This document shows, one piece after another, positions 1-8,095 of a DNA stretch of 32,369 bases. The translations under genes were made by a program, and so were the position numbers. The notes beneath the pieces were generated by a model that saw nothing but the letters and a program-made list of their open reading frames with translations, was not told where the DNA came from and ran no database searches. Origin of the DNA: an uncultured Prevotellaceae bacterium. Its GTDB lineage: Bacteria; Bacteroidota; Bacteroidia; Bacteroidales; Bacteroidaceae. Within the stretch, counting starts at the first letter, position 1. The number at the start of each line of letters is the position of its first letter. Location: the NCBI GenBank assembly GCA_902799765.1, contig CADCBZ010000023.1, positions 1 through 32,369 on the forward strand. The letters run 5' to 3'.

Positions 1-263
1 GAGACCAGGTCACCATTCAACTGCACAGCCCATTCCCCTTTAAACTGTCCGATATAGATATTCACCACCGATGCCTTGTTGGCCAGTTTCTGAACATCTT
101 TACCTTGTGGCACCTGGAGTTTCACCTTCACTTCGTCGCTACGCATATGGGTAACGATCATAAAGAAGAAAAGCACGGTGAAGATCAGGTCAGGCATGGA
201 GGCCACATTCAGGGAAGGTACCTGATGACGTTTCCTTGGGAACATACTCTGCATCGGTCTCAT
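1..263 (-). CDS. exbD: Biopolymer transporter ExbD (second copy, 3' end outside window)
   Basis: ExbD-family subunit of the proton channel that powers TonB. About 87 N-terminal residues are visible before the window edge, so the gene is partial. It starts MRPMQSMFPRKRH and has one membrane segment at about residues 24-40 (MPDLIFTVLFFFMIV) carrying the Asp expected for proton conduction in this family. The periplasmic part then begins (KVKLQVPQGKD). The ATG at 263-261 overlaps the TGA of the upstream exbD as ATGA, which suggests translational coupling. A later Met (MFPRKRH) is an alternative start. Two adjacent, non-identical ExbD proteins behind one ExbB is an arrangement I know from Bacteroidetes. 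Confidence 0.9.
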   Translation of the reverse strand, partial: MRPMQSMFPRKRHQVPSLNVASMPDLIFTVLFFFMIVTHMRSDEVKVKLQVPQGKDVQKLANKASVVNIYIGQFKGEWAVQLNGDLV

Positions 264-775
264 TGCCCACCTCCTTTCAGATCCTCACTGATACGCTGGG
301 GATAATACTCGTTGATCACCGTACGTTCCTCATTATTACAAGCCATATAGTGTTTGCCGAAATGCCGCTGGGCATAATTCTCACGCAAGGCAGCATAAGC
401 CCCTACGATGACATTCTGCATCTGGAAATAAGCCTCATAACTGGTCTGACGGTCTGCTTTCACTGCCACAACGTGTCCTTCACGATTGACAGAGGCCAAA
501 GACTGCACTTCCTCACCAAGTTGTTTCAGCGTCACCACCTTGCCATTACAGGTCAACTGGTCCTTGGCGTCAAGTTCCACTTGTAATACATGGTCCTTAT
601 TGATGTCCGTCAGCTGTTCCTCTTGCTGAGGGGGCGGAGCCATCTGGCGCAACAGTCCTTTCTCCGTGTCCATCGACGAGGTCACGAGGAAGAAGATCAA
701 CAGCATAAACGAGATGTCTGCCGTTGAGGTGGTATTCAGCTCCGGAATCTGCTGATGATAGCGCTTACGAAACAT
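260..775 (-). CDS. exbD: Biopolymer transporter ExbD (first copy)
   Basis: ExbD-family protein of 171 aa, inner membrane with a periplasmic domain, partner of ExbB and TonB in using the proton gradient for outer-membrane transport. The start chosen is MFRKRYHQQ at 775. The frame is open further upstream to 928, but that extension lies inside the preceding gene and does not look like ExbD. A single membrane segment follows (ADISFMLLIFFLVTSSM) with the conserved membrane Asp, then a Pro/Gln-rich stretch and a periplasmic domain. The C-terminus ends in a short Gly-rich tail. It overlaps the upstream 118-aa membrane protein by 40 bp and the downstream exbD by 4 bp (ATGA), so the cluster is probably one translationally coupled unit. 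Confidence 0.92.
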   Translation of the reverse strand: MFRKRYHQQIPELNTTSTADISFMLLIFFLVTSSMDTEKGLLRQMAPPPQQEEQLTDINKDHVLQVELDAKDQLTCNGKVVTLKQLGEEVQSLASVNREGHVVAVKADRQTSYEAYFQMQNVIVGAYAALRENYAQRHFGKHYMACNNEERTVINEYYPQRISEDLKGGGQ

Positions 776-1092
776 CCGATGATCAAGAGGATTGAGGAAT
801 AGATAAACATATCTGTCGTCTTCAGCCAGAAGGTGTCGGCAAAGCGCACACCATTCGTCATGACAGGCTTCGAAGAACCTAAGAGGAAGGTGACCACCAG
901 GCACACAATCAATCCAATGGCCACACACCAGCCGATACGTCCGGCTGGTACGCCGTTGACAATATCATCGCCTTTTCGTCTGCTACGGAGCGTATGCCAT
1001 ACCGACCAGGCTGTCACAGCCAGTGCGACAACCAGCATCAGGTACATCAGCCCCAACATCAGATCTGCGAAAAAGGGCGATACAATATTCAT
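736..1092 (-). CDS. Small membrane protein of the exbB-exbD cluster
   Basis: Predicted inner-membrane protein of 118 aa with three hydrophobic segments (about residues 7-29, 53-73 and 94-114) and short basic connections. I recognise no named domain. Its ATG overlaps the exbB stop as ATGA, and its 3' end overlaps the next exbD by 40 bp, so its synthesis is tied to the ExbB/ExbD complex. From its position between exbB and exbD I infer an accessory or assembly role for the TonB-energising channel. A protein of this size at this spot is common in Bacteroidetes as far as I recall, but its function is not established. Confidence 0.8.
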   Translation of the reverse strand: MNIVSPFFADLMLGLMYLMLVVALAVTAWSVWHTLRSRRKGDDIVNGVPAGRIGWCVAIGLIVCLVVTFLLGSSKPVMTNGVRFADTFWLKTTDMFIYSSILLIIGCFVSAIISRFRS

Positions 1093-1868
1093 GCTTTCTT
1101 GTTTTTATAGACTGTAATCATATCCAGCAATGAGATTGCCGACTCCTCCATCTGTGCTGTAAGACGCTCGATCTTAGAGAGGATATAGCTATAGAACAAC
1201 TGCAGGATCAGGGCTACTACGATACCGAAAATAGTGGTGATCAGTGCTACCTTCATACCTTGAGCCACAATCGTAGGACCGATATCACCAGCCTGCTGAA
1301 TCTGGTCAAACGCCATCACCATACCGATCACGGTACCGAGGAATCCTAATGATGGTGCCATCGCAATGAACAACTTGATCCACGAGCAGCCTTTTTCAAG
1401 ATTAGCAGCCTGCAGACCACCGAAGTTCGTGATACTACGTTCAATGGCATCCATTGGCTGGTGAATATGCAACAATCCCTGATAGCAGACACTGGCCACA
1501 GGGCCTCGAGTGTTACGGCAAAGCGTCTTGGCACCTTCCACATCATCAGCCTGTAGTCGACGCTCGATATCCTCCATCAACTTAGGCGCCTTGATCTCCG
1601 ACAGCGTCAGATAGATGATGCGTTCAATACAGAAAGCCAGACCTAACACTAAAGCCAGGGCTACCAGCGACATAAAGCCGACATTACCATCAATAAACTT
1701 TGTTTTCAGCTGCTTATGGAAACCTTCCTCCTCTGCATCTGCATCCAGATCATCCGTCAGCAGCATCTCATCGCTCACAGCAACAGAGTCAGCCGTTGCC
1801 GTCGTATCAGCAACAAGCACAGTATCTTGCTTAGACTTATCTTGAGCGATTACATTAAGCGGATGCAA
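1089..1868 (-). CDS. exbB: ExbB / MotA-TolQ family proton channel
   Basis: Inner-membrane proton-channel subunit that works with ExbD and TonB. The family core is clear: a first membrane helix (GFMSLVALALVLGLAFCIER), a cytoplasmic loop, then the paired helices around APSLGFLGTVIGMVMAF and VALITTIFGIVVALILQLF, the hallmark region of MotA/TolQ/ExbB. The N-terminus is uncertain. The frame opens just after the tatD stop; the only upstream initiator is TTG at 1868, which lies inside a promoter -7 box (TACCTTTGC, 1873-1865) and so probably is not in the transcript. The first in-frame ATG is at 1766, and a GTG occurs at 1820. The N-terminal 50 residues are acidic and Thr/Ala-rich, with IAQ at residues 7-9 resembling the end of a signal peptide. 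It overlaps the next gene by ATGA. Confidence 0.9.
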   Translation of the reverse strand: MHPLNVIAQDKSKQDTVLVADTTATADSVAVSDEMLLTDDLDADAEEEGFHKQLKTKFIDGNVGFMSLVALALVLGLAFCIERIIYLTLSEIKAPKLMEDIERRLQADDVEGAKTLCRNTRGPVASVCYQGLLHIHQPMDAIERSITNFGGLQAANLEKGCSWIKLFIAMAPSLGFLGTVIGMVMAFDQIQQAGDIGPTIVAQGMKVALITTIFGIVVALILQLFYSYILSKIERLTAQMEESAISLLDMITVYKNKKA

Positions 1869-1873
1869 AGGTA
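1865..1873 (-). promoter_or_regulatory. Bacteroidetes -7 box upstream of or within the exbB start region
   Basis: TACCTTTGC matches the TAnnTTTG -7 consensus of the Bacteroidetes primary sigma factor. No good TTTG lies about 20 nt upstream. It would start transcription near 1861, allowing the exbB-exbD block to be expressed separately from tonB-tatD. Confidence 0.55.
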
Positions 1874-1898
1874 GTGTTTTTACCCCATATTCCGCTGA

Positions 1899-2678
1899 TT
1901 ACACACATATATTTAATATTTTTTCGCAGTTCATGTTCGTCTGGTTCGCCACCATCTCCGCATCCACCCCATAAGCTTCAGCCAAGCGTGTCAGCACATG
2001 TGCTACAAAAGCAGGTTCATTTCGTTGTCCACGCATCGGAACCGGTGCCATATAGGGTGCATCCGTCTCTAGCACGATCCTGTTAAGAGGAACACAGGCA
2101 GGAAGGACCTCGGGCAGATGCGATTTCTTGAAAGTCAGCACGCCCCCGATGCCAAGCATAAAACGCTCAAACTGAAGCAGTTCTTTGGCCTCCTGCTCAT
2201 TGCCCGTAAAACAATGGAACACGCCGCCTGGCAGATTATCCTGATAGCGTTTCAGGATAGCCACCAGCTCATGCTGCGCTTTCCTGCAGTGAATCATCAG
2301 CGGAAGTTGGCAATCAACCGACCATTTTACCTGTTCCTCAAAGGCAGCTAACTGAGCCTCTTCAAACTCACGGCTCCAATAGAAATCCAGTCCCACCTCT
2401 CCGATGGCTACCACCTGGGGATCATTGAGTCTTGGCTTGATTTGTGCCAGAACTGTCTGCCAGTCTGCTTTCACTTCCTCAGGATGAAGTCCCAGCATGG
2501 GATAACAGTAATCAGGATATCTGCTGCACATCTCCATGACGGTGTCACACGAAGCCAGGTCGATACCAGGAATACCGATGGCGCCAACACCAGCCTCACG
2601 GGCACGGGCTACAACGGCTTCGAGATCATCTCTGAACTCCTCGCCGTCAAGATGGCAGTGGGTATCAACGAATCTCAT
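1899..2678 (-). CDS. tatD: TatD-family metal-dependent hydrolase (DNase)
   Basis: TatD-type TIM-barrel hydrolase of 259 aa, cytoplasmic; family members are metal-dependent 3'-5' exonucleases or deoxyribonucleases. Visible metal-site motifs in order are VDTHCHLD (HxH) at the N-terminus, AIGEVGLDFYW (Glu ligand) near residue 94, MIHCRKA, VFHCFTG and LETDAPYM, followed by the RGQRNEP segment. Length is normal for the family. The ATG at 2678 overlaps the stop of the upstream prenyl synthase by one base (TGATG); an in-frame TTG one codon earlier is less likely. The gene ends 30 bp before the exbB frame. Confidence 0.95.
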   Translation of the reverse strand: MRFVDTHCHLDGEEFRDDLEAVVARAREAGVGAIGIPGIDLASCDTVMEMCSRYPDYCYPMLGLHPEEVKADWQTVLAQIKPRLNDPQVVAIGEVGLDFYWSREFEEAQLAAFEEQVKWSVDCQLPLMIHCRKAQHELVAILKRYQDNLPGGVFHCFTGNEQEAKELLQFERFMLGIGGVLTFKKSHLPEVLPACVPLNRIVLETDAPYMAPVPMRGQRNEPAFVAHVLTRLAEAYGVDAEMVANQTNMNCEKILNICV

Positions 2679-3652
2679 CAACTCTGACGGGTCATCATCT
2701 CTGCAGCGTAAGCTTTCAACACTTGCTTACGCTCTTCTGACACCTTAACCTTTGCCAGATACTCCAGCGCACGAGTGTAGCACTCATCCATCTTACGCTC
2801 ACAGAGCCCACGGATGCCGATTTCATCGTAGAGCTTCGTGACAGCCTTCACTTTCTCGTTACGATCGAAATCTTTGGCAGCAATCCAATATTCGAGTTCC
2901 TTCCGCTGTGCTTCATTAGCCAGATTCAACGCCTTGATGAGCATATAGGTCTTCTTGTTGGAGGTGATATCGCCTCCAATATTCTTTCCGAACACCTTCG
3001 GATCTCCATACACATCCAACAGGTCGTCCTGAAGCTGGAATGCCAGACCGATCTGCTCTCCGAACTTATAAAGATTCTCCTGATCCTTTTGAGAAGCCCC
3101 TGCTAAGATGGCGCCGATCTTAACGGCACAGGCAATCAACACACTGGTCTTCAGACGAATCATTTCAATATAGTCTTCCTCACGTACGTCATCACGGGTC
3201 TCGTATTCTACATCAAGCTGCTGACCCTCACCGACCTCATAGGTCGTTATGAGGAAGGTGGCAAATACATCTTTCACCTTATCTACCTCACAATCCTCAA
3301 TACGCTCAAATGCCTGAAGCAGCATCGTATCACCTGAAAGGATGGCCTGATTGGGATTCCAACGCTTATGCACGGTCTCATGGCCACGACGCATATCGGC
3401 ATTGTCCATCAAATCGTCATGCAACAACGTAAAGTTGTGATAGGTCTCCAAACCGATGGCCTGAGTGATAATCCGCTCTGGGTCGTCTTTGTAGAGATTG
3501 TAGGCCAGGAGCATTAACACCGGGCGCACACGCTTGCCGCCGATTGCGAGCACATACTTGATGGGCTCGTACAAGGAATAAGGCTGACGGTCATAAGCCA
3601 AACCATCCAACGCTTCATTTACCTTCTTCAGTAGTTCTTCTGCTTGATACAT
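2678..3652 (-). CDS. Trans-isoprenyl diphosphate synthase (farnesyl/geranylgeranyl type)
   Basis: All-alpha trans-prenyltransferase of 324 aa that condenses IPP with an allylic diphosphate. The first Asp-rich motif is LLHDDLMDNADMRRG and the second is FQLQDDLLDVYGD; the basic GGKRVRP motif is near the N-terminus. The first motif is the uninserted DDxxD form and has Phe five residues before it, a pattern associated with short-chain (C15-C20) products rather than the long-chain quinone side chain. Product length is inference. It sits 9 bp after tonB and overlaps tatD by one base, so it is probably in one transcript with them. Long-chain octaprenyl-type activity is possible but less likely. Confidence 0.92.
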   Translation of the reverse strand: MYQAEELLKKVNEALDGLAYDRQPYSLYEPIKYVLAIGGKRVRPVLMLLAYNLYKDDPERIITQAIGLETYHNFTLLHDDLMDNADMRRGHETVHKRWNPNQAILSGDTMLLQAFERIEDCEVDKVKDVFATFLITTYEVGEGQQLDVEYETRDDVREEDYIEMIRLKTSVLIACAVKIGAILAGASQKDQENLYKFGEQIGLAFQLQDDLLDVYGDPKVFGKNIGGDITSNKKTYMLIKALNLANEAQRKELEYWIAAKDFDRNEKVKAVTKLYDEIGIRGLCERKMDECYTRALEYLAKVKVSEERKQVLKAYAAEMMTRQS

Positions 3653-3661
3653 ATTTATTAT

Positions 3662-4357
3662 TTATAGATTAAACACAATGGGTATGCAGACTTTCGTACG
3701 ACAGGGTTTGGCGTTCATCACACCAGCCTGCCAATTGGGCATCATCCGCAATACACGCAACACCTCACGGTCACAGGCGGCCTCCAGATGTTCCGTCAGC
3801 TCCAGATCGCTCACACTACCATCGGTATTCACGATAAACTGTGCCACCACCCTTCCTTTCACCTGTTTCTTCTGGGCAGAAGCCGGATACTTCAGGTTCT
3901 TCGTCAACCATTTCATAAACTCCGAGGCGCCTCCAGGAAACTGCGGCAGGTCTTCTACCACACGGAAATCCACAGGCTCGTTATACATATCCACGACCTC
4001 AGGCTTATCCTCATCGGCATCTTTCTGCTCTTTCTGCTCCTCCGGACGTTCTACAGGTTCTGGTTCAAAGGTCAGTTCCACATCATCCTCCACCAGGCGC
4101 AGCTGCTCCGATTTCGGCTGTTCCACCTTCTGCTCCTGAGGGAGCATCATTGGAATTTCATCCTTATCGCGCTTCAGCGGAGAGAGTTCCATCTCTGTCT
4201 CCAAGTCGTCATCCGTCTCAAAGAAAGCCCAACCACTGTCGTTACTGTTCCATTCCAAGGCCACAAGCAAAGCAGCGAGTACAACAACCAATCCCAACAG
4301 GAACCCTTGTACCCGCAGGTTCTCCAGATCTGCCCCACGACTTTTCTTGACTTCCAT
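3662..4357 (-). CDS. tonB: TonB-family energy transducer
   Basis: Protein of 231 aa that would link the ExbB/ExbD channel to outer-membrane TonB-dependent receptors. It has a short basic cytoplasmic N-terminus, one membrane segment (about residues 17-35), then a long acidic Glu/Pro/Lys linker to about residue 125 that spans the periplasm. The C-terminal TonB domain (about 140-231) contains PQFPGGASEFMKWL, YPASAQ, GRVVAQFIVNTDGSVSD and the closing IVFNL strand, the typical Bacteroidetes TonB_C form. It is first in a minus-strand run with the prenyl synthase, tatD and the exbB/exbD genes, which fits a shared role. A -7 box lies about 40 nt upstream. Confidence 0.93.
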   Translation of the reverse strand: MEVKKSRGADLENLRVQGFLLGLVVVLAALLVALEWNSNDSGWAFFETDDDLETEMELSPLKRDKDEIPMMLPQEQKVEQPKSEQLRLVEDDVELTFEPEPVERPEEQKEQKDADEDKPEVVDMYNEPVDFRVVEDLPQFPGGASEFMKWLTKNLKYPASAQKKQVKGRVVAQFIVNTDGSVSDLELTEHLEAACDREVLRVLRMMPNWQAGVMNAKPCRTKVCIPIVFNL

Positions 4358-4397
4358 AATAAATCCGGCATTCCGCCGTTATATTCTTAAATCGGAT

Positions 4398-4406
4398 GCA
4401 AAGATA
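4398..4406 (-). promoter_or_regulatory. -7 box for the tonB operon
   Basis: TATCTTTGC on the minus strand, 40 nt before the tonB ATG, fits the TAnnTTTG consensus. No clear -33 TTTG is visible; that region is instead occupied by the GTGAAAA tandem repeat. Confidence 0.7.
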
Positions 4407-4416
4407 TAAAAAAGAA

Positions 4417-4444
4417 GTGAAAAGTGAAAAGTGAAAAGTGAAAA
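4417..4444. repeat. Tandem heptamer repeat, four copies of GTGAAAA
   Basis: Four perfect copies of the 7-bp unit GTGAAAA lie in the divergent intergenic region between tonB and porQ. The copies cover the place where a -33 element of the tonB promoter would fall, so copy-number change could alter spacing. It may simply be a slippage-prone microsatellite. Confidence 0.85.
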
Positions 4445-4469
4445 GGTTAAGAAATTAAGATTTATTTCG

Positions 4470-4478
4470 TAATTTTGC
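4470..4478 (+). promoter_or_regulatory. -7 box for porQ-cmk
   Basis: TAATTTTGC fits TAnnTTTG and lies 21 nt before the porQ ATG, giving a predicted leader of roughly 18 nt. No convincing -33 TTTG is visible at the usual distance. Confidence 0.7.
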
Positions 4479-4499
4479 GCACAACTTAGGGAAAAAGGA

Positions 4500-5501
4500 A
4501 TGAAAAGCGGAACATATAAAGAGTCATTCAAATGCAGAGCCTATGGTCATCTGCCCTCACGACTGTGTCTGATACTTTTCACTATTCATTTCTCACTCCT
4601 CACGGCTTTCTCCCAGGAAAGCACCACAGCCTACAATTTCCTCCGGCTGCCCATCAGCGCCCATGTGGCAGCAGTCGGCGGTGACAATATCACACTGACC
4701 GACGACGATGCCTCCCTGATCTTCCATAACCCTGCCCTGATCAATGGTGTCAGCGACAAGAGCATCAATCTGAATTTCATGACTTACATGGAAGGGGCCA
4801 AGACCGCCAGTGCCGCTTTCATGAAAGGGGCTGGCGATAGAGGCACCTGGGGCGTCACCGCACAGTATATGGACTATGGCGAGATGAAGCAGACCACGCC
4901 CGAAGGTGAGGTACTCGGTACTTTCTCCGCCCGAGACATCGCCGTAGGTGGAACCTTTGCCTACGCCCTGACGAACGAGCTGAGCGGTGGTGTCACCGCC
5001 AAGTTCATCACGTCCTACATCTCAGGCTATAACGCTTTGGCAGTAGCCGTGGACCTTGGTCTCAACTACTTCAACGAGGATATCGACCTCAGTCTCTCAG
5101 CAGTGGCACGTAATCTGGGCGGACAGGTCAAAGCCTACGACGACCGTTTCGAACGTATCCCCTTAGACCTGCAGGTTGGAGCCACAAAACGGATCGGGCA
5201 CTCCCCTTTCCGACTCTCTGCCACACTCAGTCGTTTGAACGACTGGAGCGAAGGTTTCGGCCATCATTTCGCCTTAGGAGCCGATGTCCTGTTAGGACGT
5301 AACATCTATATCGCTGCGGGCTATAACTTCCGCCGGGCAGATCAGATGAAGATTAACGACAGCGAAGGAAGTTCCTCCCACGGTGCAGGCTTCTCTGCCG
5401 GTACAGGTCTTCAGTTGGAGCGTTTCAAGCTTCATGTGGCATACGGCAAATACCATGTCAGTGCCTCATCCATTTTGATTAATTTATCTTACGCATTATG
5501 A
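4500..5501 (+). CDS. porQ: Type IX secretion system protein PorQ
   Basis: Outer-membrane protein of 333 aa. PorQ in other Bacteroidota is an OmpP1/FadL-like beta-barrel that works with PorU, PorV and PorZ in the T9SS attachment complex. The N-terminus is unusually long before the hydrophobic signal (residues about 22-38, ending FSQ); the mature part then begins with [21 protein letters not shown] and continues as alternating strands ([17 protein letters not shown], then many GxTAQY/GxxAKF-type strands) to a terminal INLSYAL typical of a barrel end. Its TGA overlaps the cmk ATG (ATGA); a porQ-cmk pairing is, to my knowledge, common in this phylum. A later start inside the leader cannot be excluded. 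Confidence 0.85.
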   Translation: MKSGTYKESFKCRAYGHLPSRLCLILFTIHFSLLTAFSQESTTAYNFLRLPISAHVAAVGGDNITLTDDDASLIFHNPALINGVSDKSINLNFMTYMEGAKTASAAFMKGAGDRGTWGVTAQYMDYGEMKQTTPEGEVLGTFSARDIAVGGTFAYALTNELSGGVTAKFITSYISGYNALAVAVDLGLNYFNEDIDLSLSAVARNLGGQVKAYDDRFERIPLDLQVGATKRIGHSPFRLSATLSRLNDWSEGFGHHFALGADVLLGRNIYIAAGYNFRRADQMKINDSEGSSSHGAGFSAGTGLQLERFKLHVAYGKYHVSASSILINLSYAL

Positions 5502-6187
5502 AAAAAATAACTATTGCAATCGACGGCCACAGTTCTTGCGGAAAGAGCACGATGGCGAAGGATCTGGCCCGCGAAGTGGGCTACATCTATGTAGATACGG
5601 GCGCGATGTATCGCTCTGTCACCCTCTACGCGCTTCAGCACAATCTCTTCAATGCCGATGGCAGCGTGAAGACGGCGGAGTTGGAACAGGAGATGTCCAA
5701 TATCCAGATCAGTTTCAAGTTCAATCCTGAGACAGGACGTCCCGACACATATTTAAATAATGTACGCGTGGAAGACGATATCCGCTCTTTAGAAGTCAGC
5801 AACCATGTCAGCCCCATTGCTGCTGTCGGCTTCGTACGAACGGCGATGGTAGCCCAGCAGCAACAGATGGGCAAGGACAAAGGTGTGGTGATGGATGGCC
5901 GCGACATCGGCACGACCGTCTTCCCCGATGCAGAGTTGAAGATCTTCGTCACCGCCAGCGCAGAGGTGCGTGCCCAGCGCCGTTTCGACGAACTGAAAGC
6001 TAAGGGTATGCCCGCCGACTACGATGACATCCTGAAAAACGTGCAGGAGCGCGATTATATCGACTCTCATCGTGAGGTGAGTCCATTGCGCAAGGCCGAT
6101 GATGCTATCGAACTCGACAACTCCCACATGACCATCGCCGAGCAGAAACAGTGGCTCCTCGATCGGTTTAATGAGCGGACTGCGTAA
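5498..6187 (+). CDS. cmk: Cytidylate kinase
   Basis: Cytoplasmic (d)CMP kinase of 229 aa, making CDP for RNA, DNA and phospholipid precursors. The P-loop is GHSSCGKST near residue 10. The nucleotide-site motif [15 protein letters not shown], the [14 protein letters not shown] motif and the Arg-rich lid region ([35 protein letters not shown]) are all present and in order. Length is normal. The ATG overlaps the porQ stop by 4 bp, so translation is probably coupled. In many Bacteroidetes ispH follows cmk; here a FadL-type gene with its own promoter follows instead. Confidence 0.97.
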   Translation: MKKITIAIDGHSSCGKSTMAKDLAREVGYIYVDTGAMYRSVTLYALQHNLFNADGSVKTAELEQEMSNIQISFKFNPETGRPDTYLNNVRVEDDIRSLEVSNHVSPIAAVGFVRTAMVAQQQQMGKDKGVVMDGRDIGTTVFPDAELKIFVTASAEVRAQRRFDELKAKGMPADYDDILKNVQERDYIDSHREVSPLRKADDAIELDNSHMTIAEQKQWLLDRFNERTA

Positions 6188-6249
6188 ACGATTTTGTTCC
6201 TTTTACGTAATTTTCTCGTCATTTTTTTCGGTTCTTAACGTTTTTTTGC

Positions 6250-6258
6250 TACCTTTGC
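6250..6258 (+). promoter_or_regulatory. -7 box for the OMPP1/FadL-like gene
   Basis: TACCTTTGC, 29 nt before the ATG at 6288, fits TAnnTTTG. A weak TTTCG lies about 20 nt upstream at 6226-6230. The box falls within the upstream open extension of the following ORF, which supports the later start. Confidence 0.75.
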
Positions 6259-6287
6259 ACCCTGAAACCATTAGAACAGATATAATC

Positions 6288-7658
6288 ATGATGAGAAAAT
6301 TACTGTTTTCTGCTATGCTGGCACTCGCCACTGCAAGCACCGTCCATGCAGGTGGACTGATGACCAACACGAATTATCACATTGCTTTCGACCGTATGTT
6401 TGCACGTGCTGCCACGACGGAGATCGACGCTGCCTACAGCAATCCCGCAGGTCTCGCCTGGGGACATGAGGGCTGGCAACTCTCACTCAACTTCCAGAAA
6501 CCCTGGCAGAACCGCGACATCGAATGCAGTATCCCTGGTTTCCTGGGTTCAAATTTCGACAAGAAGTACAATGGTGTAGCTTCTGCTCCCATCGTGCCGG
6601 CTCTCTTTGCTGCTTACAAAAAACAGAATTGGGCTTTCTCCGCCATGATCGGTATCGTGGGTAGTGGTGGATTCGTGACATACGACGAGGGTATCCCCAT
6701 GTTCGAAGTACCCATCCGTGCCCTGTTGGCACAAGCCGGTATGATGCCCGACCAATACAACTACAGTGCCAACATGAAGGGTAAGCAATACATCTACGGT
6801 GCTCAGTTTAATGTCACGCGCAAGATCAACGACCACTTCTCTGCTGCCATCGGCATCAGAGCCAACTACTACGATGGTTACAATCGTGGATTCGTAAATG
6901 CGAATATGACGGCCGTCCCCAACAACATTGATCTCATCGACCTGCAGCTCGACTGCATCCAGCGCGGTTGGGGCTTCGCACCTATTGTCAGCTTCGACTA
7001 CCACGACACCAAACTGACCGTTAGTGCCCGCTATGAGTTCCGTACCAAAATTGCCACGGAGAACGACACCCGTACACTCTCTGCACGCATCAAGAACACC
7101 GATCCACAGACTGCCGCTCAGGTGCCCTATATCGAAGGGGCTGCCGCCCTTCAGATGTTTGGCGACAAGGTAGCCGCTTATCAGGACGGTGCCGAAACGC
7201 GCTACGACATGCCCTCACTGCTGGCTGTGGCCGTCGGCTACAACTTCACACCGCAGCTTCGTGCCGCACTCGAATACCACTTCTATGACGACAAGCATGC
7301 GAAGATGGCTAACGACCGCCAGAAGACCCTAACGCATGGCACCCATGAGTTCCTCGCTGGTGTCGAGTACGACATCAACAAGAAGTTCACCGTCAGCTGC
7401 GGTGGACAACGTACAGACTACGGTCTCTCCGACGAGTACCAGCAGAACACCTCTTTCGCCTGCGACAGCTGGTCACTTGGCTTAGGTGGTGCCTGGAACA
7501 TCAACGAGAAAGCCCGTCTGAACGTGAGCTATTTCTGCTCACTCTACAGCGACTATAACAAGACGCAGGCAAACTATCAGGGTACACCCTATACCGGCAC
7601 AGAGATCTACAGCCGCACGAACCACGTGATCGGCGTAGGTATAGACTATAAATTCTAA
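6288..7658 (+). CDS. Outer-membrane transport protein, OMPP1/FadL/TodX family
   Basis: Outer-membrane beta-barrel of 456 aa, related to long-chain fatty acid and hydrophobic-compound channels. The start at 6288 (MMRKLLFSAML) gives a clean signal peptide ending VHA/GG and lies just after the promoter; the frame is open to 6171 but that part overlaps cmk and precedes the promoter. Family features are the N-terminal NTNYHIAFDRMFARAA followed by AYSNPAGLAW (the NPA motif of FadL proteins), repeated amphipathic strands, and a C-terminal strand ending in IGVGIDYKF with terminal Phe. The substrate cannot be inferred. It ends tail-to-tail with folK, with the stop codons overlapping by 4 bp. Confidence 0.9.
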   Translation: MMRKLLFSAMLALATASTVHAGGLMTNTNYHIAFDRMFARAATTEIDAAYSNPAGLAWGHEGWQLSLNFQKPWQNRDIECSIPGFLGSNFDKKYNGVASAPIVPALFAAYKKQNWAFSAMIGIVGSGGFVTYDEGIPMFEVPIRALLAQAGMMPDQYNYSANMKGKQYIYGAQFNVTRKINDHFSAAIGIRANYYDGYNRGFVNANMTAVPNNIDLIDLQLDCIQRGWGFAPIVSFDYHDTKLTVSARYEFRTKIATENDTRTLSARIKNTDPQTAAQVPYIEGAAALQMFGDKVAAYQDGAETRYDMPSLLAVAVGYNFTPQLRAALEYHFYDDKHAKMANDRQKTLTHGTHEFLAGVEYDINKKFTVSCGGQRTDYGLSDEYQQNTSFACDSWSLGLGGAWNINEKARLNVSYFCSLYSDYNKTQANYQGTPYTGTEIYSRTNHVIGVGIDYKF

Positions 7659-8095
7659 AGTGATTGGGGTTCTCTGATCTCGTTCAGGGGCCTCATCACA
7701 AACTCACGCTGATGCATCAGCGGATGAGGGATCTTCAGATCAGGTTCATCAACTATCAGGTCGTCATAAAGTAAGATATCAATATCGATAGGACGGTCCT
7801 GATAGTTGATTGTTTTCTGACGCTTCGTGGCATGGCATTTGCGCTTGCCTAAGTCCCGTTCTATCTGCTGCGTCGTCTGCAACACCTGACGCGGAGACAG
7901 TTCTGTCTCGCAACAGACAGCCGCATTGAGGAATTTGTTATCGGACTCAAAGCCCCAGGGCTCTGTCTCGATAAACGAAGAGCGGCGGAGCACCTGCCCC
8001 ACCCGCTCATCGATCAATTTGATGGCCTGCAGGAGCACCGCCTCGCGATTGCCGAGGTTACTCCCCAGTCCCAAATATACTTGATGCTTAGTCAT
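7655..8095 (-). CDS. folK: HPPK, folate biosynthesis pyrophosphokinase
   Basis: 2-amino-4-hydroxy-6-hydroxymethyldihydropteridine pyrophosphokinase, 146 aa, transferring pyrophosphate from ATP to the pterin in folate synthesis. The motifs are [12 protein letters not shown] at the N-terminus, [24 protein letters not shown] (metal-binding Asp pair) and [16 protein letters not shown]. Length is slightly short but complete. It is the last gene of the ftsX-to-folK run; its start overlaps queA by 8 bp. The 3' end overlaps the convergent FadL-like gene by 4 bp and no terminator is visible between them. Confidence 0.96.
   Translation of the reverse strand: MTKHQVYLGLGSNLGNREAVLLQAIKLIDERVGQVLRRSSFIETEPWGFESDNKFLNAAVCCETELSPRQVLQTTQQIERDLGKRKCHATKRQKTINYQDRPIDIDILLYDDLIVDEPDLKIPHPLMHQREFVMRPLNEIREPQSL

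Noticed and set aside
3788-4390. Open frame of 200 aa on the plus strand opposite tonB
   Set aside because: Leu/His/Phe-rich shadow of the Glu/Lys-rich TonB linker.
6171-6287. Upstream extension of the FadL-like frame
   Set aside because: Overlaps cmk and contains the promoter -7 box; the signal peptide begins cleanly at 6288.
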